In this document: positions 5,489-7,205 of the stretch, piece after piece
How positions within the stretch are numbered: the stretch's first letter is position 1
Layout: each line of letters starts with the position of its first letter
NCBI GenBank assembly: GCA_014728875.1
Contig: WJKV01000124.1
Location: 1-7,205 of the forward strand
Origin: Candidatus Woesearchaeota archaeon
Lineage (GTDB): Archaea > Nanobdellota > Nanobdellia > Woesearchaeales > WJKV01
Direction of reading: 5' to 3'
Length of the DNA: 7,205 bases
Translations under genes and position numbers: made by a program
The notes under the pieces: model-generated
Database searches by the model: none
Seen by the model: the letters and a program-made list of their open reading frames with translations, nothing else
Told to the model about the DNA's origin: nothing

Positions 5489-7205
5489 ATGGGTTCCTAT
5501 ATAATGATTGTGACCAACAGGCTGTTCAACAGCGGAGAGCATCCTCATTTCAAACTCTATCTATTTGACGGAGAGAAAAGTTTCGGCCCTCTCAACATGC
5601 TGTGGCAGGATTTCTTTATATCAAAGCCATTGAACTCAAGCGAACTTGGAAGAATTATCCTGAAATTAGTAGACATAGGTATTATTGAAAAAGAGAAAGT
5701 ACAAGAGTTCAGAAGAGATAATGTCAAGAAATACAGCTCAAAGAAATGGGTCATCCATCTGAAAGGCGACTATGACGGCCTGTTCAAGCAGCACGAGCTT
5801 CATTTTTTCAAAAAACAAAAACCTACAGAGATAAGCAGATTGACTGACAATCTGTCGACAAAAGAGGTCGGCAACGGAAAAGGCATTGAAATTCTTGAAC
5901 TGCAGAGGAGATGCAATGAAAGATTAAGAGAATTGCATGAGACAGTAAGGGCTCCAGCTATTGTGGAAGGCCACCGTGCTGATTTCATTGAACAGGCGCT
6001 GGAAAAAATCTTCCAGGGAGAAGAGCTGGAAAATGCAGTCAAAAGAAAAAGAGAAAGCAGGGCAACCATCGAAAGAATATTTTCTCTTGCAGAAGATTGT
6101 GCAGGACTTATCCCAGAAATAAGAGGGCTGCAGGAAGATATAGATTCGAAATTGCCTCCCGGCAGCTGGACAGGGTTTGATTTCAAGAGATGCAGATTAG
6201 AGATGTTTGTAGAGGAAAGGCATTTCCAAAAAAGAACAGGCGGTTATCTGGAAGATAGAATAAGGGGATGGATTGAAAATGGCAAACTATGTGCGTCTGA
6301 TATAGAACTTGGAAAATATGATACTCCAAATCCTGAGATTTATCTTGACAGCTATGTCTGGGAGAAGGACGGCAAGTTCGACGGGATCGTGTTCGGAATT
6401 TACGATATTGGACAGGATTATATTGATACAGAAGACGGCAGAATAAAATATGTTTTATGCGCAGACCAGACAGAATTGAGAAGAAATATCGCATTTTTCA
6501 GGTTCGAAAAAAGTTTTCTCTTGGATGGAGGACATAATCTTGCTGGTTTTGACGCGCAGAAAAGACTGAATCCTCAGAGAGAGAAAAGCAAGAAGAAAGC
6601 GAAAACAAAAGATCAAAAGCAGAAAAGCATCCCTGGCGACGGCCTGTTTCTTGTCGGACCTGACAATACTGAACTAAGATATCACAGTGGAAAAAGAGGG
6701 CTTGAATTCATCACAAGGAACGGCGGAATAACTTTGGACAGCCTTGTCATCGGAAGGCATTTCTTTCTTGAATTGTTTCCTGACATGAAGCTTGAGACAA
6801 TGGTCGCGTTCTTCAATCATTTCAATGAAAGCTTCCAGTTCGAGTTCGAGAAAAGCCTTGGCAGCTATACTGAGATAGAATTGATGAGAGAAGACTGGGA
6901 AAAAGGAGATATTGAAAAAGGAAAGAAATTAGTGGAATATTGTTATTATGATACTAAAGCCCATTACATGCTGCAGAAAAAAGGATTGTTATGGCCTGTC
7001 TATTACATTGCCGACGCAATAGGCTGCGATCTTTTCAGTGCAGCAAACAACAGCCCTAAAGATCTCGCGAAATTTTTCTGGGACATGCAGCAGTTTGATG
7101 AAACAAATTCCCCTGGTTTCTGGTCTATGAAAAAAGGCGACAAATTCAAAAAGGTTGCAAAAGACAAAAGCGAATTTGTAAATATACTTGCAGATACAAA
7201 TATTT
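5489..7205 (+). CDS. polB: Family B DNA polymerase-like protein, N-terminal and exonuclease part (3' end off window)
   Basis: The frame stays open from ATG 5489 to the window edge (572 residues). Residues 1-105 could be a divergent PolB N-terminal domain (FKLYLFDGEKSF, QDFFISKPLN). Residues about 115-225 are mostly helical and charged, an insert relative to archaeal PolB. Residues about 230-530 follow the PolB 3'-5' exonuclease region: LDSYVW at the Exo I position (Asp287, but Tyr289 where DxE has Glu), GHNLAGFD at Exo II (Asp355), GGITLDSLVIGRHF and KLETMVAFFN matching the strand and helix before Exo III, YCYYD at Exo III (Tyr484, Asp488), and IGCDLFSAANNSPKDLAKFF matching the segment after it. 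A Lys-rich linker (364-379) is also inserted. The polymerase motifs would lie beyond the window, so polymerase activity is not shown. Met6 (5504) is an alternative start. No ribosome-binding site is visible. It is divergent from the unassigned/nuclease pair. Confidence 0.8.
   Translation, partial: MGSYIMIVTNRLFNSGEHPHFKLYLFDGEKSFGPLNMLWQDFFISKPLNSSELGRIILKLVDIGIIEKEKVQEFRRDNVKKYSSKKWVIHLKGDYDGLFKQHELHFFKKQKPTEISRLTDNLSTKEVGNGKGIEILELQRRCNERLRELHETVRAPAIVEGHRADFIEQALEKIFQGEELENAVKRKRESRATIERIFSLAEDCAGLIPEIRGLQEDIDSKLPPGSWTGFDFKRCRLEMFVEERHFQKRTGGYLEDRIRGWIENGKLCASDIELGKYDTPNPEIYLDSYVWEKDGKFDGIVFGIYDIGQDYIDTEDGRIKYVLCADQTELRRNIAFFRFEKSFLLDGGHNLAGFDAQKRLNPQREKSKKKAKTKDQKQKSIPGDGLFLVGPDNTELRYHSGKRGLEFITRNGGITLDSLVIGRHFFLELFPDMKLETMVAFFNHFNESFQFEFEKSLGSYTEIELMREDWEKGDIEKGKKLVEYCYYDTKAHYMLQKKGLLWPVYYIADAIGCDLFSAANNSPKDLAKFFWDMQQFDETNSPGFWSMKKGDKFKKVAKDKSEFVNILADTNI

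Noticed and set aside
5557..6494. Several minus-strand frames opposite the PolB-like gene
   Set aside because: The plus frame is open for the whole 1.7 kb and carries exonuclease motifs. The opposite frames are short and featureless.
1..7205. tRNA genes, insertion sequences, attachment sites and long direct repeats
   Set aside because: I looked in the gaps on both strands and saw no cloverleaf, terminal inverted repeats or repeated blocks that would support any of these.

Overview
The window looks archaeal. It encodes an archaeal-type nascent polypeptide-associated complex protein (NAC) with a UBA tail, a 58-residue Sec61-beta, an SRP (7S) RNA whose two ends pair as helix 1, and the N-terminal and exonuclease half of a family B DNA polymerase. 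Several genes also have TATA-like boxes about 25-30 bases before their start codons. Very tight spacing and divergent versions of standard proteins suggest a small-genome DPANN-type archaeon (Woesearchaeota/Pacearchaeota-like). That placement is a guess from gene style only.

Layout, left to right. Positions 44-1192 (minus) encode a ribose-phosphate pyrophosphokinase. The next ~550 bases hold no long gene. They contain the prs promoter, an SRP RNA gene on the minus strand (about 1322-1594) with its own TATA box and oligo-T end, and the promoter of a plus-strand metallo-beta-lactamase-fold protein (1749-2540). That gene converges, with a 16-base gap, on a minus-strand pair sec61-beta (2907-3083) and nac (2557-2904), separated by two bases.

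The right-hand half is the least ordinary part. An overlapping minus-strand pair encodes a protein I cannot assign (4369-5451) followed by a PD-(D/E)XK nuclease with cysteine clusters at both ends (3128-4372). Only 37 bases away and divergent is a PolB-like protein (5489 to beyond the window end). It keeps the N-terminal and exonuclease layout but carries a large helical insert and lacks the Exo I glutamate. The 37-base gap contains a perfect palindromic TATA-like box that could fire both ways.

Functionally the window splits into two themes. One is co-translational protein handling: SRP RNA, Sec61-beta and NAC all act at the ribosome exit or the translocon, with prs and the MBL protein as neighbours. 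The other is DNA processing: the nuclease, its translationally coupled partner and the divergent polymerase-like protein. The second group is the best candidate here for an undescribed system, but co-function is inferred only from arrangement.
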